Of a stretch of DNA of 46,294 nucleotides, positions 1 to 7,234 are shown one piece after another (within the stretch, counting starts at the first letter, position 1; each line of letters begins with the position of its first letter). The notes below the pieces were generated by a model, which ran no database searches, was not told the DNA's origin, and worked only from the letters and a program-made list of their open reading frames with translations. Made by a program: the position numbers and the translations under genes. This stretch comes from Fervidifonticultor_A tertius (GTDB lineage: Bacteria > Sysuimicrobiota > Sysuimicrobiia > Sysuimicrobiales > Humicultoraceae), in the NCBI GenBank assembly GCA_031459235.1, contig JAVKIY010000018.1, positions 1 to 46,294 on the forward strand. Reading direction: 5' to 3'.

Positions 1-92
1 CGCCGGGCGAGGCCGCGCCCGCCGCGCCGGAGGCCGCGGCGCCTGCGACCGCTACCGGCAAGCCCACGAAGGCCGAGGCCGAGAAGGCCTGA
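1..92 (+). CDS. rplY: C-terminal end of a probable 50S ribosomal protein L25 (partial)
   Basis: An open frame enters from the left edge (first full codon at base 3) and stops at TGA 90-92. Its last 29 codons encode a low-complexity tail of Ala, Pro, Glu and Lys ending in KAEAEKA. Such charged Ala/Pro tails are common at the end of CTC-type L25 proteins, and rplY very often lies directly upstream of pth, which follows here 68 bases later. No folded domain is visible, so the name rests on tail composition and neighbour order. Confidence 0.5.
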   Translation, partial: PGEAAPAAPEAAAPATATGKPTKAEAEKA

Positions 93-160
93 GACGGCGG
101 CAGGCGCGCTGGGGCGCCCGCCGCGCACCGTCCGCACCCGCGCCTCCCGCCGGGGCCCTC

Positions 161-778
161 ATGCGACTCGTCGTCGGGTTGGGGAATCCAGGGCGCCGCT
201 ACCGCCACACCCGGCACAACATCGGGTGGGAGGTGGTGGACCGCCTGGCTGCGCTCCACCGCATCGCGGTGACCACCGACGAGGGGTGGGCGCAGACCGG
301 CCGCGGCACGATCCGCGGGCAGCGGGTGCTGCTCGCACGGCCCGAGACCTATATGAACGCGAGCGGTGCCGCGGTCGCCGACCTGCGGCGCCGCCACCGC
401 GTGCCGCCCGAGCACCTGCTCGTCATCCTCGACGACCTCGACCTGCCCGTCGGCGCGCTGCGGCTGCGCGAGAAGGGCAGCCACGGCGGCCACAACGGCC
501 TGCGGTCCATCATCGAGGAGCTGGGCACGAGCGCGTTCCCGCGGCTGCGTATCGGCATCGGCCGACCGCCAGCGGGGGTGGACCCCGCGGACTACGTGCT
601 TGAGCGGCCCCCCGCGGACGAGCGCCGGGTGCTCGACGAGGCCGTGACCGAGGCCGCCGAGGGCGTCGAACGCTGGATCGCAGATGGCATTCAGGCCGCG
701 ATGCGCTACTGCAACGGGCCGCGAGCCTCGGATGGCCCGCACCGCCCGGACGGCACACCCGCGCGGCCGGCGGTATAA
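161..778 (+). CDS. pth: Peptidyl-tRNA hydrolase
   Basis: Cytosolic enzyme that cleaves the ester bond of peptidyl-tRNAs dropped from stalled ribosomes. The 205-residue protein starts with the family signature GLGNPG (residues 6-11). It has the catalytic His19 in TRHNIG, the substrate-binding Asn66 in YMNASG, Asp91 in LDDLDLP, and the SHGGHNGLRSI block (residues 107-117) that contacts tRNA. All key residues are present and the length is normal apart from a polar tail of about 20 residues. The ATG start places GLGNPG at the usual distance from the N-terminus. It follows a probable rplY and is followed within about 25 bases by a molybdoenzyme gene; this last neighbour is not a standard partner. 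Confidence 0.96.
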   Translation: MRLVVGLGNPGRRYRHTRHNIGWEVVDRLAALHRIAVTTDEGWAQTGRGTIRGQRVLLARPETYMNASGAAVADLRRRHRVPPEHLLVILDDLDLPVGALRLREKGSHGGHNGLRSIIEELGTSAFPRLRIGIGRPPAGVDPADYVLERPPADERRVLDEAVTEAAEGVERWIADGIQAAMRYCNGPRASDGPHRPDGTPARPAV

Positions 779-802
779 TGACGCTGTCAGCGGAGGATGA
801 CG

Positions 803-1381
803 ATGGCGCGCGACATCGCTGCCCGTGTTCCGCCGGGGCAGTACGCAACCGAGAAGTGGCCGGTGCTGCACTATGGCGGTATCCCGCGGTTCGACCCGAC
901 GACGTGGGACTTCCGCGTCTTCGGGCTCGTGGTAGAGCCGCTGCGGCTGACCTACGACGAGCTGCGCGCGCTGCCCGAGGTCACCATCACCTGCGACGTC
1001 CATTGCGTGACCGCGTGGAGCCGATTGGGCATGACCTTCGAGGGCGTGCCGGTCCGGACGGTGCTCGAGCGCGCGAAGGTGCGGCCCGAGGCGCAGTTCG
1101 TCATGGTGCACGCCGACCAGGGCTACCAGACCAACCTGCCGCTTTCGTATCTTCAGGCCGACGACGCATTGCTCGCCTGGCGCGCCGACGGCCAGGACCT
1201 CACCCCCGACCACGGCTGGCCGCTGCGGCTCGTCGTGCCCCGGCTGTACTTCTGGAAGAGCGCGAAGTGGGTGCGGGGCTTCGAGCTGCTGGCGAAGGAC
1301 CGTCCCGGGTTTTGGGAGCGCAACGGTTACCACATGCACGGCGACCCCTGGAAGGAGGAACGCTACTCTTCGCCGTGGTGA
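803..1381 (+). CDS. YuiH-type sulfite oxidase-like molybdopterin oxidoreductase
   Basis: Small protein (192 aa) of the molybdopterin-binding oxidoreductase family (COG2041). The motif CDVHCVTAWS contains Cys68, the residue expected to ligate molybdenum; WKSAKWVRG and the ending YHMHGDPWKEERYS are also typical of short YuiH-like members. There is no Tat signal peptide, so it probably acts in the cytoplasm, unlike MsrP/YedY. The substrate is unknown. ATG 803 is preferred over ATG 797 because GGAGG at 792-796 lies 6 bases upstream of 803 and runs into 797. The MFS gene downstream starts 12 bases after the stop, so the two may be co-transcribed. Confidence 0.88.
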   Translation: MARDIAARVPPGQYATEKWPVLHYGGIPRFDPTTWDFRVFGLVVEPLRLTYDELRALPEVTITCDVHCVTAWSRLGMTFEGVPVRTVLERAKVRPEAQFVMVHADQGYQTNLPLSYLQADDALLAWRADGQDLTPDHGWPLRLVVPRLYFWKSAKWVRGFELLAKDRPGFWERNGYHMHGDPWKEERYSSPW

Positions 1382-1393
1382 CGCCCGCCCGCG

Positions 1394-2659
1394 TTGCCTG
1401 ACGACGGCACGACCCCCGCCGCGGCCGGGCCGCCGCCATATCCCGGGATGCTCGCGCGCGGCCGCGCCTTCAGCCCGCTGCGCAACCGCAACTTCCGCCT
1501 GCTCTGGTCGGGCCTGGTCGTCTCGCAGACCGGCAACTGGATGCAGTTCATCGCGCTCGGCTACCTGATCGACCAGCTCACCCAGGCACCCATCTACCTC
1601 GGCCTCCTCGGGGTGAGCCAGGCGATCCCGCGGCTGCTCTTCGCGCTCGTCGGCGGGGTGGCCGCCGACCGTCTCGACCGCCGGCGCGTGCTCATCGTCA
1701 CCAATGCGATCATGATGGGCTCGGCGATCCTGTTGTGGCTGCTCGCGTACACCGAGCGGATCGCCGTCTGGCACATTCTGGTCATCGGCGCGTTCAACTC
1801 ACTCACGCAGTCGTTCGACGCGCCCGCGCGGCAGTCGCTCATCCCCTCGCTCGTGCCCGAGCGCGAACTCATGCAGGCGGTCAGCGTAACCTCGGTGGCG
1901 TTCAACGGCGCGGGCATCTTCGGGCCGTCGCTGGGCGGGGTGATCATCGCTGCGGTCGGCGTGAAGGGCTGCTTCTTCATCAACGCGCTGTCGTTCGTCG
2001 CCGTGTTCCTGGCGCTGTTTCTCATGGAGTTCACCGACACGACCTCGGGCCAGGAGAGCTCGATCGCCGACGATATGCGCGAGGGCGTCGAGGTGCTGCT
2101 GCGGCACCGCGCGCTGCTCACCGTCCTGGCGACGGTGGCGATCCTCAGCTTCTTCGCCCGGCCGTATGTCCGCATGATGCCGGCCTACGCGCGGGAGGTC
2201 CTCGACGCGGGGCCGACCGGGCTCGGCGCCCTCCAGGCAGCACCGTCGGTGGGCACGGTGCTGGCGGTGTTCGTCGTGGGCGCGCTGGCCGACGTGGTCC
2301 CCAAGGGGCGCCTGATGCAGGGTGCCGCCCTGGCGACGGGCGCGCTCGTGGTGCTCTTCGGGCTCTCGCGCTGGTTCTGGGCCTCGTTCGCGCTGCTGGT
2401 GCTGACGGGCCTGTGCCACTCGATCGCCCAGGCCGCGGCCAACACCCTGTTGCAGACGACCGTGCAGCCCCACCAGCGCGGCCGGATGATGGGGATCTAC
2501 AGCATGACCGTCTTCGGGATGTTCGCGCTGGGCACGCTACCGACCGGTGCGCTGGGCGGGGCGGTGGGCATCGGCCCGGCACTGGCCATCGGCGGGGCGG
2601 TGGCGGTGGCGCTGGTGGGGTTGCTGATCTGGCGGGCGCCGGGGGTAGGCAAGCTGTAG
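1394..2659 (+). CDS. MFS exporter of the EntS-like family
   Basis: Inner-membrane major facilitator protein of 421 aa with about 12 hydrophobic helices. The N-terminal block FRLLWSGLVVSQTGNWMQ and the loop GGVAADRLDRRRVLI between helices 2 and 3 are typical of the MFS_3/EntS-like exporter branch, as is FDAPARQSLIPSLVP. These proteins usually export small molecules such as siderophores or drugs, but the substrate cannot be read from the sequence. TTG 1394 gives the longest frame; ATG 1448 (residue 19) is a plausible shorter start just before the first conserved block, and neither has a convincing ribosome site. It follows the YuiH-like gene closely and precedes mntA by 27 bases. Confidence 0.88.
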   Translation: MPDDGTTPAAAGPPPYPGMLARGRAFSPLRNRNFRLLWSGLVVSQTGNWMQFIALGYLIDQLTQAPIYLGLLGVSQAIPRLLFALVGGVAADRLDRRRVLIVTNAIMMGSAILLWLLAYTERIAVWHILVIGAFNSLTQSFDAPARQSLIPSLVPERELMQAVSVTSVAFNGAGIFGPSLGGVIIAAVGVKGCFFINALSFVAVFLALFLMEFTDTTSGQESSIADDMREGVEVLLRHRALLTVLATVAILSFFARPYVRMMPAYAREVLDAGPTGLGALQAAPSVGTVLAVFVVGALADVVPKGRLMQGAALATGALVVLFGLSRWFWASFALLVLTGLCHSIAQAAANTLLQTTVQPHQRGRMMGIYSMTVFGMFALGTLPTGALGGAVGIGPALAIGGAVAVALVGLLIWRAPGVGKL

Positions 2660-2686
2660 CATGGTGTATCCTTGGTGGGGGCAATC

Positions 2687-3067
2687 ATGCGCCGTCGGGC
2701 CGTGGACAGGGTGGTGGAGGACGCGCGGGCGGATCCGGCCGTGCTCGCCGTGATGCTCTTTGGCAGCGCGGCGCGGGGCGAGGCGACCGCCGCGTCAGAC
2801 CTCGACGTCTGCCTGGTCCTGGCCCCGACCGTCACCGACCCGCTCGAGCATCGCCTCCGGTACCTGGGGCGGCACGACCTCGATCTCCAGGTATTCCAGG
2901 CGCTGCCGCTGCCGGTCCGGTCGCGCGTCCTCAAGGAAGGCCGCGTGCTGTTCGTCCGGGACGAGGACGCCCTCTACGAGATCGCCTTCCGGACCATCAA
3001 GGCCTACGAGGACTTCAAGCACATCCACCGGATGTACCTCGACGCGGTGCTGCGCGATGGATCGTGA
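2687..3067 (+). CDS. mntA: MntA-type nucleotidyltransferase antitoxin
   Basis: Minimal nucleotidyltransferase of 126 aa. The Pol-beta superfamily signature GS-x10-D-x-D is intact: Gly26-Ser27, then Asp38 and Asp40 in SDLDVCLV, with a third acidic residue at Asp66 in HDLDLQV. In characterised MntA-HepT pairs the MntA protein uses ATP to AMPylate a tyrosine of HepT and so silences it. ATG 2687 is chosen over TTG 2672 because GGTGGGGG (2674-2681) is correctly spaced for 2687. The gene overlaps hepT by 11 bases, which supports a coupled toxin-antitoxin operon. The ending is the basic KAYEDFKHIHRMYLDAVL helix seen in this family. Confidence 0.88.
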   Translation: MRRRAVDRVVEDARADPAVLAVMLFGSAARGEATAASDLDVCLVLAPTVTDPLEHRLRYLGRHDLDLQVFQALPLPVRSRVLKEGRVLFVRDEDALYEIAFRTIKAYEDFKHIHRMYLDAVLRDGS

Positions 3068-3482
3068 GCGCATCCTGGGCCGCCTCGACGACATCGATCG
3101 CTACCTCCGTGAGCTTGGGGAGGTCACACCGCAGAGCTTCGATCAGTACCAACGTGTCGCGACCCGGCGCGCCTGCGAGCGCTTGCTCCAGATCACGGTC
3201 GAGGCTATGATCGACGTCTGCGCCATGCTGGTGGCGGGTCTCCGACTGGGCGTGCCGGGCGAGGAGGACGACCTGTTCGAGAGGCTCCGGGCGGCCGGTG
3301 TGCTGTCGGAAGGACTGACCGCAAGACTGCGCCGGATGAAGGGATTCCGGAACATCCTCGTGCACGAGTACACGCGCGTGGACGATCAGAAGGTGTTCGC
3401 AATCCTCCAGAGCGGACCGGCCGATTTCGGGACGTTCACGCAGGAGGTCCTGCGGTACCTCAGGGGCTTGCCGGAACGGTAG
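3057..3482 (+). CDS. hepT: HepT-type HEPN ribonuclease toxin
   Basis: All-helical HEPN-domain protein (141 aa, DUF86 family), expected to cleave RNA when freed from its partner. The family active site R-x4-H-x-Y is complete: Arg98, His103 and Tyr105 in RNILVHEY. Tyr105 is the residue that MntA would AMPylate. The start ATG lies inside the end of mntA (11-bp overlap), so translation is probably coupled. Nothing suggests inactivation: length, active site and antitoxin are all intact. The pair sits at the end of a rightward gene run facing the leftward ketosynthase operon. Confidence 0.88.
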   Translation: MDRERILGRLDDIDRYLRELGEVTPQSFDQYQRVATRRACERLLQITVEAMIDVCAMLVAGLRLGVPGEEDDLFERLRAAGVLSEGLTARLRRMKGFRNILVHEYTRVDDQKVFAILQSGPADFGTFTQEVLRYLRGLPER

Positions 3483-3511
3483 CGCGCCTGTCGGGCGCTG
3501 AGGCGAGTGCG

Positions 3512-4765
3512 CTACCGAGTCGTGTGCCCGTCCACCCGCCCGAACACGAGCGCCGCGTTGATCCCCCCGAACCCGAACGAGTTGCTCAGGATGTACTGCA
3601 CCCGCTGCGCTCGCCCCACACCCGCCACGTAGTCCAGGTCGCACTCCGGGTCCGGTTCCTCCAGGTTGATCGTCGGCGGCAGGTAGTCGCAGCGTAGCGT
3701 GAGCATGCAGATCGCGGCCTCCACGGCGCCGGTCGCGCCGAGCGCGTGGCCATGCATAGACTTCGTCGCGCTGACCGGGATGCGCGCGGCGTGCTCGCCG
3801 AAGACGGCCTTGATGGCGCGGGTCTCGGTGGAGTCGTTGAGCGGGGTAGACGACCCGTGGGCGTTGATGGCGTCGATAACCTCGGGCGCCAGCCCGGCGT
3901 CGGCCAGGGCCAGGCGCATGCAGCGCGCGGCCTGCGCGCCCGAGGGCAGGGGCGCGGTCATGTGGTAGGCGTCGTTGGTGCTGGCGTAGCCGAGCACCTC
4001 GCCGTAGATGGCGGCGCCGCGCGCGCGGGCGTGGTCGAGGCCCTCGAGCACCAGCACGGCCGCGGCCTCGCCCATCACGAACCCGTCGCGGCCGCGGTCG
4101 AACGGCCGGCAGGCCGCCGCGGGCGCCCCGTTGCGGGTGGACATGGCGCGGATGAGGTCAAAAGCGCCGAAGATCATGGGCGAGAGCGGCACCTCGACGC
4201 CACCAGCGAGCATCACGTCGGCCTCGCCGTGGCGGACCAGGCGCGCGGCCTCGCCGATCGCGATGGCGCCCGAGGCGCACGAGTCGGAGTTTGCGCTGGT
4301 GGGGCCGCACACCCCCAGGTCGATGGCGATGTTGCACGAGGCCGAGCCGCCGAAGACCGCCAGCGCGAGCGTGGGCTTCACCCGTCGGATGCCCTCGGCC
4401 AGGTAGACGTGGTGCTGCTCCTCGGCGAAGGCGGCGCCGCCGAGCGCGGTACCGATGAAGACCCCGGCACGCTCGCGGTCCACGCGGGACAGGTCGAGCG
4501 CGGCGTCGGCGACCGCCTGCCGGCCGGCAACCACCGCGAACTGCGCGAACCGGTCGAGCCGGCGGACCTGCTTCGCGTCGAGGTGCTGAGCCGGGTCGAA
4601 GTCGGTCACCTCGGCCGCCACTCGACAGCCGAACGGCGTGGCGTCGAACCGCTCGATGTGCTTCACGCCGGGCCGGCCCAGGCGGATGCCTTCCAGCAGG
4701 CCCTCGGCGCCGTGCCCGATGGGCGTGACCGCGCCGAGCCCTGTGACGACGACGCGCTGCGTCAT
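3512..4765 (-). CDS. fabF: Beta-ketoacyl-ACP synthase II-like ketosynthase
   Basis: Condensing enzyme of 417 aa, thiolase fold, expected to extend an acyl chain with malonyl-ACP. The Cys-His-His triad is present: Cys163 in DSCASG, His303 in NAHGSST and His340 in SMHGHALGATGA, with Lys335. The nucleophile context DSCASG differs from the TACxSG of housekeeping FabF. ATG 4765 has GGGAG just upstream and overlaps the SRPBCC stop by 4 bases (ATGA), so the two proteins are made in step. Two readings are open: it is the genome's fabF, or a specialised ketosynthase of the pathway encoded by its operon. No acyl carrier protein gene lies nearby, and I favour the second reading on context only. Confidence 0.88.
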   Translation of the reverse strand: MTQRVVVTGLGAVTPIGHGAEGLLEGIRLGRPGVKHIERFDATPFGCRVAAEVTDFDPAQHLDAKQVRRLDRFAQFAVVAGRQAVADAALDLSRVDRERAGVFIGTALGGAAFAEEQHHVYLAEGIRRVKPTLALAVFGGSASCNIAIDLGVCGPTSANSDSCASGAIAIGEAARLVRHGEADVMLAGGVEVPLSPMIFGAFDLIRAMSTRNGAPAAACRPFDRGRDGFVMGEAAAVLVLEGLDHARARGAAIYGEVLGYASTNDAYHMTAPLPSGAQAARCMRLALADAGLAPEVIDAINAHGSSTPLNDSTETRAIKAVFGEHAARIPVSATKSMHGHALGATGAVEAAICMLTLRCDYLPPTINLEEPDPECDLDYVAGVGRAQRVQYILSNSFGFGGINAALVFGRVDGHTTR

Positions 4766-5226
4766 CGCGTCTCCCTTCCGGCCGGGCGCTGAGCCGCGGC
4801 CTTCACGGCCTCCAGCGTGCGTCGGGCGATGTGGTCGATGAACACCGGGCCGACGATCAAGTCGCTCACCACCCGGCCCACCAGCGGCCAGCGCATCACC
4901 AGGCGGTGCTCGATCTCGACGTCGGTGTAACCGCCGTCGGGCGCGAAGCGCCATTCCACGTCCATGCCGGTGGTGATACCGCCGGTGTGGCGGAACCGCA
5001 GGCGGCGCTCGCGCGGTGCGGCCTCCTGCACCGCGGTCCACCGCGCGGGCCAACCGCGCACCCACCCGCCCATGGAGAAGACCAGCCGATTCGGCGCCCG
5101 CTCGAGCACCCGGCACCAGCGGTACGCGGGCAGGAGCTGCGGCCAGCGCTCGACGTCCTGCGCCAGGGCGAAGACCCGCTCCAGCGGCGCGGCGATGCGG
5201 GCGCGGTGGATGGTATGCACGATCAC
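4762..5226 (-). CDS. SRPBCC (START-like) polyketide cyclase family protein
   Basis: Cytosolic protein of 154 aa with the SRPBCC helix-grip pattern. It opens with an HRARIAAPLERVFALAQDVERWPQLLP-type block, followed by repeated beta strands and a long C-terminal helix ending in RRTLEAVKAAAQ. Members bind hydrophobic ligands in a deep cavity; in polyketide gene sets they act as aromatases or cyclases. GTG 5226 is the longest start and GTG 5220 is an alternative. Its stop overlaps the ketosynthase start (ATGA). Placement directly between a ketosynthase and an FAD reductase supports a role on the ketosynthase product, but no catalytic residue can be assigned from sequence. Confidence 0.8.
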   Translation of the reverse strand: MIVHTIHRARIAAPLERVFALAQDVERWPQLLPAYRWCRVLERAPNRLVFSMGGWVRGWPARWTAVQEAAPRERRLRFRHTGGITTGMDVEWRFAPDGGYTDVEIEHRLVMRWPLVGRVVSDLIVGPVFIDHIARRTLEAVKAAAQRPAGRETR

Positions 5227-5277
5227 GTCGCTCCCGCGGCCTCGATTCGATCGCCTGGCCCGGCCGTCGCGTCCTGG

Positions 5278-6465
5278 CTATCGCACGCCCATCGCCAGGC
5301 GCGCCGCGAAGCCCGCCGACAGGACGTCGCGGGCGGGCCGCAGGCCGCTGACCGCGGCCAGCAGCGCGGCCGCACCGGCGGGGTCGTCTGCCAGCCGCCG
5401 GAACAGCCAGCCGGCCAGCGCCGGGTGCCGCACGATCCACTGGAGCAGGCGGCCCAGGCGCCAGGTGTCTTCGGACGCCCGCGCCAGGGCCCGCTCGTAG
5501 CCGCGCAGCGTCTGCCGCCAGGGCGCGCCGGCGAGGCACGCCGCCGCGGCCCCGGCCGCGAGCTCGGCGCTGCGCAGCGCGAGCGCCAGGCCCTCGCCGG
5601 TCATCGGGTCGATCGTGCCCGCGGCGTCGCCGACCAGGAGCACGCCCGACGCGGCCACGGGTCGGCGCGCAAACCCCAGCGGCCCGACGCTGGCAAACGG
5701 GGTCGTGCGGCGCGCGCGCGCCGTCATCGCGGCGAGCAACGGCAGGCGCCGGCACGCGTCCATGAAGAACCTGTCCAGAGCGCCGCTCCCGCGGCGCAGC
5801 ATCGCCCGCTCCACCGCGATCACCACGTTGCCTGCTCCGCCACCGTAGAGCGCCGCGCCAGCGTACCAGCCGCGGCCCAGGTGCAGGTCGCCACGCGGTG
5901 CGGACGCCTCGATGCCCTCGAAGCGCGCGCCCAGGGTGTAGCGGCCGCCCCGCACCGGCGCGAGCGGGCCGCGGGCGCGCGCGACCACCGACCGCAGCCC
6001 GTCGGCGCCGACGACCAGCCGCGCCCACAGACGCACCGGGCCACGTCGGGTCCGTGCCTCGACGAGAGGCGGGCGGCCACGGTCGGCCGGCCGCAGTGCA
6101 TCTACCCGCACCTCCTCGCGCACGTCGGCCCCGGCCGCGGCCGCCGCGCGGAGGAGCACGAGGTCCAGGCGCTCGCGCGGAACGAGCATCCCGTGCCCCG
6201 AGGCGAACGGCGCCCAGATGGACGTCCCGTCCGGACCGGCGACGAACATGCCGGACAGACGCACGCCCGAGGCGGCCGCCTCGCCCGCGAGCCCGAGTCG
6301 CTCCAGCACCGCGACCGCCGAGGGGTTGAGATACTCGCCGCATGGCTTCGGCCTGGGGAACCGTGCGCGGTCCACCAGCGCCACGCGGTGGCCCCGTCGC
6401 GCGAGCAGCAGCGCGGTCGCGGCCCCGGCCGGGCCGCCGCCGACGACCAGCACGTCAGCGTCCAT
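5278..6465 (-). CDS. FAD-dependent oxidoreductase, geranylgeranyl reductase-like
   Basis: Flavoprotein of 395 aa in the GR2 / p-hydroxybenzoate hydroxylase fold. An N-terminal Rossmann motif VVGGGPAGAATALLLARRG (residues 7-25) binds the ADP part of FAD; GADG (153-156) and LLVGDAAGTIDPMTGEG (276-292) are the DG and GD motifs. The PCGEYLNPSAV block near residue 41 is typical of the geranylgeranyl-reductase/CrtI-like oxidoreductases found next to type III polyketide synthases. Start ATG 6465 puts the Rossmann motif right at the N-terminus and overlaps the methyltransferase stop by 11 bases. The likely role is reduction or hydroxylation of a lipid or polyketide intermediate; the substrate is unknown. 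Confidence 0.85.
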   Translation of the reverse strand: MDADVLVVGGGPAGAATALLLARRGHRVALVDRARFPRPKPCGEYLNPSAVAVLERLGLAGEAAASGVRLSGMFVAGPDGTSIWAPFASGHGMLVPRERLDLVLLRAAAAAGADVREEVRVDALRPADRGRPPLVEARTRRGPVRLWARLVVGADGLRSVVARARGPLAPVRGGRYTLGARFEGIEASAPRGDLHLGRGWYAGAALYGGGAGNVVIAVERAMLRRGSGALDRFFMDACRRLPLLAAMTARARRTTPFASVGPLGFARRPVAASGVLLVGDAAGTIDPMTGEGLALALRSAELAAGAAAACLAGAPWRQTLRGYERALARASEDTWRLGRLLQWIVRHPALAGWLFRRLADDPAGAAALLAAVSGLRPARDVLSAGFAARLAMGVR

Positions 6466-7174
6466 CGCGTCCGTCCGGCCACCGCACGAGGACCGCACGC
6501 TGCAACCGGTGGCGTCGGATCTCGACCCCGTCGAGGTCGGCGGCGCGGGCGAGCGCTCCGAACTCCTCCCAGGTGAACGAGCGCCGGACCGAGAGCGGGC
6601 CGTCGTGGCGCGCCAGCCGGTTGCGGCCGAGCAGCCAGGTGTCGGCCAGGGCGCCCAGGTAGGCGGGCCAGGACCGGAGCACGTCGTTGACCACGAACCC
6701 CCCGCGTGCCACACGCGCGATCTCGCGCAGCACGCGCACCGCCTCGTCGAAGGAGAAGTGGTGCAGGGCCAGCGCGTTGAGCACGACGTCGGCGCTGCGG
6801 TCGGCCAACGGCAGGGCGAAGGCGTCGGCGCGGACCAGCAGGACCTCGGGGAGCCCGGCAGTCAGGCGGCGCGCGACGCGCAGGATGTCGGGATGGAGGT
6901 CGAGGGCGACGACGCGCACCGCCAGGCCACGCGTGCGGGCCCACCGCACGATCGCTGCCGGGATGTCGGCCGAGGCGGTCGCCACGTCCACGATGACGAG
7001 CGGTCGCCCGGGGATCACCGCGGCGAAGCGCTCCAGGTGCCGCAGGACCAGCGTGCGGCCGCCGTACCACCGGTTCGTGCGTCTGACAGCCGCGAGCAGG
7101 CCGGCGAACTCGCGGGGCTCCAGGCCCCGCATGTCGAGGAACTCAGGCGCCTGACTCTTGGGTGGGTGCCGCAC
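6455..7174 (-). CDS. Class I SAM-dependent methyltransferase
   Basis: Rossmann-fold methyltransferase of 239 aa. Motif I reads IVDVATASADIP (residues 61-72), so the usual glycine-rich DxGxGxG is replaced by Ala/Ser. The later blocks are normal: the acidic LDLHPDIL (91-98) that binds the SAM ribose, RADAFALPLAD (115-125) and VVLNALALHHF (130-140). The same ADIP-type motif I occurs in methyltransferases beside type III polyketide synthases. The GTG start at 7174 has GGAGGG about 5 bases upstream. It is the first gene of the four-gene leftward operon and overlaps the FAD reductase gene by 11 bases. Confidence 0.82.
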   Translation of the reverse strand: MRHPPKSQAPEFLDMRGLEPREFAGLLAAVRRTNRWYGGRTLVLRHLERFAAVIPGRPLVIVDVATASADIPAAIVRWARTRGLAVRVVALDLHPDILRVARRLTAGLPEVLLVRADAFALPLADRSADVVLNALALHHFSFDEAVRVLREIARVARGGFVVNDVLRSWPAYLGALADTWLLGRNRLARHDGPLSVRRSFTWEEFGALARAADLDGVEIRRHRLQRAVLVRWPDGRDGR

Positions 7175-7234
7175 ACATCCCTCCGGCGGGCTCGCCTACG
7201 AGTCTGGCGGCGAAGTGTAACGGCGGGTTGACGG

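Noticed and set aside
3481..3499. Small hairpin AGCGC/GCGCT at the hepT stop
   Set aside because: Short, with a bulge and no T-run; common by chance at this base composition.
3512..6343. A single 943-residue frame covering the ketosynthase and beyond
   Set aside because: Only the last 417 codons are ketosynthase. The rest is an Arg/Gly/Pro-rich shadow of the SRPBCC and FAD reductase genes, and ATG 4765 has its own ribosome site.
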